A stretch of 64,000 nucleotides of DNA from Deltaproteobacteria bacterium (GTDB lineage: Bacteria > Myxococcota_A > Polyangia > Nannocystales > Nannocystaceae): NCBI GenBank assembly GCA_016709225.1, contig JADJEE010000002.1, positions 1,922,001-1,986,000 on the forward strand. The letters are read 5' to 3'. A program made the position numbers and the translations under genes. Under the pieces are notes generated by a model. That model did not search any database. It was not told the DNA's origin and worked only from the letters and a program-made list of their open reading frames with translations. Positions 61,281 through 64,000 of this stretch are shown piece after piece; the first letter of the stretch is position 1, and the number at the start of each line of letters is the position of its first letter.

Positions 61281-62213
61281 ATGGCGCTCGAGTTTCTCGC
61301 TGCGTTGTTCGGTCCACGGCTCAAGCTGCCGGCTGATCAGGTCACGCGCCTGCCCGGAGCCGCCAAGAAGGCCGCTGCACCGCACGCCACCGCGATCCAG
61401 GCCACGCTCGACAAGATCTCGGCGCTGCCCAACATCGCGGACATGAAGGACACCAAGCGGGTACCGCGGGGCTTCACGCCGCTGGTGAAGGAACTCCTCC
61501 ACCACGTCGACGCCTACCACGACGCGCTGCGCGAATCGATGGGCCTGACCGACGTCAAGCGCCCCGGCGAGCCGGGCGGCTGCAACGCCTGCTACACCGC
61601 GCCGGTCGGCGTCTCGAGCATCGAGGCGCTCAACATCTATCGCGCCGCTCGACCGTGGAAGGACTTCGCGGAGGTCGTGCGCAAGCTCGTCGAGTACGCG
61701 CAGGAGCAGTACAAGGACGTGCAAGCCGGCGCCAAGGGCAAGGACGCCGAGAAGGTCCGCTTCGGCGGCAAGGCGGTGCAGAACGGCCGCTTGGTGTTCG
61801 CCAAGAAGGAGCACGCGTGCCCGCTGCTCGACCCCGCGACCCAGCGCTGCCGCGTTTGGGCGGAGCGCCCGATCGCGTGCCGCATGCAGCACCACGTCAC
61901 TTCGCCCGAGCACTCGCGGCCGAGCCACGCCGAGTTCCCCAAGGGCGTGCGCTCGAAGAACCTGCGCCTGCCGGTGCGCGCTCAGGTCACGCTGTCACAG
62001 CTCGACAAGCGCATCGCCCTCGAGCTGTCGCCCTTCCTCTACGCCTCGATCCCACAGATCGCCCAGATCACCGAGGGCCAGCAGCTGACCGAGGTCGGCG
62101 AGGCGCCGGTGCGGATGCAGCAGGACGGCTCCGTCGCACGCCCGGCCAACCGGAACGTCGCGCACGCCAAGAAATTCCAGAAGGACAAGAAGAAGTCCGC
62201 GCGCAAGAAGTGA
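61281..62213 (+). CDS. YkgJ-type cysteine cluster protein
   Basis: The protein has 310 residues. GGCNACYTAPVGVSSIEALNIY gives the first cysteine pair, and HACPLLDPATQRCRVWAERPIACRM gives the remaining three with RPIACR, the typical YkgJ (zinc/iron-chelating) domain signature. A long lysine-rich tail (KKFQKDKKKSARKK) ends the chain. Function of the family is uncertain; metal or Fe-S binding is suspected. It starts 90 bases from the divergent lipoprotein gene. Confidence 0.86.
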   Translation: MALEFLAALFGPRLKLPADQVTRLPGAAKKAAAPHATAIQATLDKISALPNIADMKDTKRVPRGFTPLVKELLHHVDAYHDALRESMGLTDVKRPGEPGGCNACYTAPVGVSSIEALNIYRAARPWKDFAEVVRKLVEYAQEQYKDVQAGAKGKDAEKVRFGGKAVQNGRLVFAKKEHACPLLDPATQRCRVWAERPIACRMQHHVTSPEHSRPSHAEFPKGVRSKNLRLPVRAQVTLSQLDKRIALELSPFLYASIPQIAQITEGQQLTEVGEAPVRMQQDGSVARPANRNVAHAKKFQKDKKKSARKK

Positions 62214-62222
62214 GCGACTCGC

Positions 62223-63056
62223 TCACGCGGACCACGACAACCGGGGGCCCCGCGGCAACGCTGGATTCTCGCCGGTGCGGGCGCGCGCCGGCGCCTGCAG
62301 CGAGGGCAGCGCGCGGAACGGCGTGCGACCATCGCCGATCGCTCGGCCCGCGATCGCGGCCCGGCGGGTGGCGAGTTCACGCACCAGCGCCCGCCAGCGG
62401 CGGAGATCGTCCTTGAGCAGCGGGTCCGAGCCGATCACACAGCGGGCCCGCGCCCGCGCGCTCTCACCGATGCGCTCGCCGAAGTACGCACCCAGCCCAC
62501 CCAGGGTCGTGGTCGAGAACAACGCGACCACCACGAGGCCGAGCGCCGCCAGCAAGAAGCCCGGGTTGGCGGCGCCCAGGCACATCCAGCACACCAGCGC
62601 GAAGACCCCCACGCCACCGCCGACCCCGAGCGCACGCCCGCGCTGCATCGCCAGCGCGCTTGCAGCCTCGGCCTCGATCAGCGCGCCCGAGCTAGCGCGG
62701 CCCGAGGTTCGCACCGCCAGCGCACCGGGGGCCCGGCGCTGGGGATCGAGGATGTTCTCGATCGCGATCTGGGCCCGGAAGTCGCCCCGGCGCACCGTCA
62801 GGCGTGCGCCGTTGCTGGGGCCCGCCGGCGAGTCGATCTCGACGGTGTAGCCGCGCTCGCGCGGGAAATACATGGCCCAGGTCTGCGCGGCCCACTCGAC
62901 CAGGCCACGCACCTCGTCACGCACCTGGGCGGGCTTGAGCCCGGTGCACGGCACCGACCATCCGAACGGATCGAAGCCACTGGCCTCGCGCAGATCCACG
63001 TCATCAACGTAGCGTGCGCCCAGGGCAGCGTCCACCGACGCTGCGTTCGCATGCAC
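62223..63056 (-). CDS. Two-span membrane protein of unknown function
   Basis: I do not recognise this 277-residue protein. The N-terminal half is soluble (a WAAQTWAMYFPRERGYTVEID segment), followed by two adjacent hydrophobic helices at about 140-185 (VGVFALVCWMCLGAANPGFLLAALGLVVVALF) and a basic helical tail. This looks like a cytoplasmic domain anchored by a hairpin. It converges on the YkgJ gene. Confidence 0.65.
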   Translation of the reverse strand: MHANAASVDAALGARYVDDVDLREASGFDPFGWSVPCTGLKPAQVRDEVRGLVEWAAQTWAMYFPRERGYTVEIDSPAGPSNGARLTVRRGDFRAQIAIENILDPQRRAPGALAVRTSGRASSGALIEAEAASALAMQRGRALGVGGGVGVFALVCWMCLGAANPGFLLAALGLVVVALFSTTTLGGLGAYFGERIGESARARARCVIGSDPLLKDDLRRWRALVRELATRRAAIAGRAIGDGRTPFRALPSLQAPARARTGENPALPRGPRLSWSA

Positions 63057-63091
63057 TTCCCAAGGTGGTGCACGCGATCACGATCGCGGCT

Positions 63092-63682
63092 TCACTTCGT
63101 CCACTCATAGCTCACGTACGCCCGCATCGCACCTTTGGCCTCCCCGCACATCATCGTCACGCGGTAGCGATCGGTCGAGCCGGTGATCTTGAGGCGGCCT
63201 GGCAACTTCTCGTCGGGCCCGCGTTGCAGGTTGGTGACCTCGCCGCCGACCCGCTTCTCGAGCTGCTCGGCGCACGACTCGGCGGTGGTGCCAGCGGGCA
63301 GCTCGAAGAGGATCTGCGACGAGAAGAAGCCCTCGTCGGTGCGCTCGGATCGACTCACGTCCTGGGCCTTCGCGCCCTCGAGCATGTCCTTGCGGAACCA
63401 ATCGGGATCGCGGAAGCGCTGCCCCAATGGATCGGCAGCGGCGGCCGCCTTGGCGTCGTCCACCGGCGCCGGCGTCGGCTCCTGCACGGGGCGCGCGAGC
63501 GGTGGCTTGTTCGCGTCGGCCTTGTCGTCGACCGCGACGGCCTTGCCAGCGTCGGGCTTGGCCTCGGCATGGCTGCCGGCCTTGCCCGCGTCGGCAGCAC
63601 CGCCGCCCTTGCCCCCGCAGGCCATCGCCACGACCAGGGCCAACCACACTGCTCCGCCTCGCGACCGACGCATCGACATCAT
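63092..63682 (-). CDS. Lipoprotein of unknown function
   Basis: The protein has 196 residues and a signal peptide ending at Cys22 (AMAC), then a Gly/Ala/Lys/Asp-rich linker, then a small alpha/beta domain (SSQILFELPAGTTAESCAEQLEKRVGGEV, STDRYRVTMMCGEAKGAMRAYVSYEW) with two cysteines likely paired. No family recognised. The ATG at 63682 starts the signal peptide. Confidence 0.68.
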   Translation of the reverse strand: MMSMRRSRGGAVWLALVVAMACGGKGGGAADAGKAGSHAEAKPDAGKAVAVDDKADANKPPLARPVQEPTPAPVDDAKAAAAADPLGQRFRDPDWFRKDMLEGAKAQDVSRSERTDEGFFSSQILFELPAGTTAESCAEQLEKRVGGEVTNLQRGPDEKLPGRLKITGSTDRYRVTMMCGEAKGAMRAYVSYEWTK

Positions 63683-63753
63683 CGGGCCGAACACTAGCAG
63701 GGCGGCGCGCCCCCTGCCGCCCTCGGCGTGACGGCCGGCGGCCGCCCGCAGCG

Positions 63754-64000
63754 TCACTTGCCGTGGACGCAGCGGGCCCCGACGGCGGCGTCGGGCTCGA
63801 GCTCGACCGCCACCCACGGTGTGTCGATGGCGGGCTCGCCGGCCGCGGGCCGTTGTTCGACGGCGCCATCGGCGGTCCAGAACGGCCCCGGCCCGCGGAA
63901 CAGCGCGGCGATCGCCTCGACCTCGGCGATGGTCGGCAGCCGCCACTCACTCCAACGGCGGCCGTCGGCCTCGAAGTCGAGCGCCTCGCAGAACGCCCGC
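63754..64000 (-). CDS. DUF1566-like (Lcl-type) protein, C-terminal fragment
   Basis: Only the last 82 residues are present; the 5' part lies beyond base 64000. The sequence RWSEWRLPTIAEVEAIAALF with a preceding AFCEAL, GPFWTAD and a terminal ARCVHGK follows the DUF1566 pattern (A-x-x-C...W-R-L-P-T...F-W...R-C-V). Such domains occur in surface proteins and fimbrial lectin-like folds. The reading is clear, the function is not. Confidence 0.6.
   Translation of the reverse strand, partial: RAFCEALDFEADGRRWSEWRLPTIAEVEAIAALFRGPGPFWTADGAVEQRPAAGEPAIDTPWVAVELEPDAAVGARCVHGK

Overview
The window is one contiguous stretch of very GC-rich bacterial chromosome, densely packed with about 55 protein genes and no RNA genes, insertion sequences, phage genes or CRISPR arrays that I could recognise. 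The gene repertoire points to a predatory-type Myxococcota, probably near Nannocystaceae. Evidence for this is three membrane-anchored Hanks-type Ser/Thr kinases (two followed by TPRs), a MYXO-CTERM tail, ECF sigma factor/TPR anti-sigma units, and at least fourteen predicted lipoproteins, several with Ser/Thr/Asp/Gly-rich linkers after the lipid cysteine. The assignment is an inference from gene content, not from a marker gene.

Layout. 1-2058: clpS-clpA adaptor/unfoldase operon, with clpA running off the left edge. 2229-9820: a COG3146-type acetyltransferase, kinase 1, a secreted esterase, an Old Yellow Enzyme flavoprotein divergent from a glutathione S-transferase, and a small membrane protein. 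9874-16242: a TetR regulator with a clear operator, giant lipoprotein A, ChaC, an ECF sigma factor and a secreted protein. 16278-23767: kinase 2, a secreted protein, a divergent solitary EF-Tu with a structured upstream region, an AraC regulator and CorA. 23817-30732: giant lipoprotein B (paralogue of A), a Usp-like protein, an NhaR-like LysR regulator, a DUF418 membrane protein and a GFA-family protein. 30752-33093: an envelope protein/ECF sigma/TPR anti-sigma trio. 33097-38880: lipoproteins, a CopD-like membrane protein, a lipoprotein joining a CxxCH motif to a PHM-like copper monooxygenase, a pseudouridine synthase, a response regulator and a UbiA prenyltransferase. 38888-43106: kinase 3 translationally overlapped with glycogen phosphorylase. 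43173-51833: lipoproteins, an M1 aminopeptidase, a degenerate parvulin/SurA-like lipoprotein, an amino-acid permease, and ybjN-like plus pspA. 52305-53924: uppS-cdsA. 53950-64000: a small membrane protein, a six-module zinc-binding repeat protein, an FHA-LuxR regulator behind a large inverted repeat, an M23 peptidase with a MYXO-CTERM, and a run of surface lipoproteins, a YkgJ-type protein and a DUF1566-like fragment.

Functionally the stretch mixes envelope housekeeping (uppS-cdsA, pspA), phospho-signalling (kinases, FHA regulator, sigma units) and a large surface/secreted set (hydrolases, peptidases, copper enzyme). The most interesting objects are the six-module zinc protein, the paralogous giant calcium-repeat hydrolase lipoproteins, the FHA-LuxR fusion with its inverted repeat, the kinase-glgP coupling and the extra EF-Tu. 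Start codons were chosen by family length, signal peptides and visible ribosome-binding sites, and several are GTG. No database search was possible, so family names rest on motif recognition.
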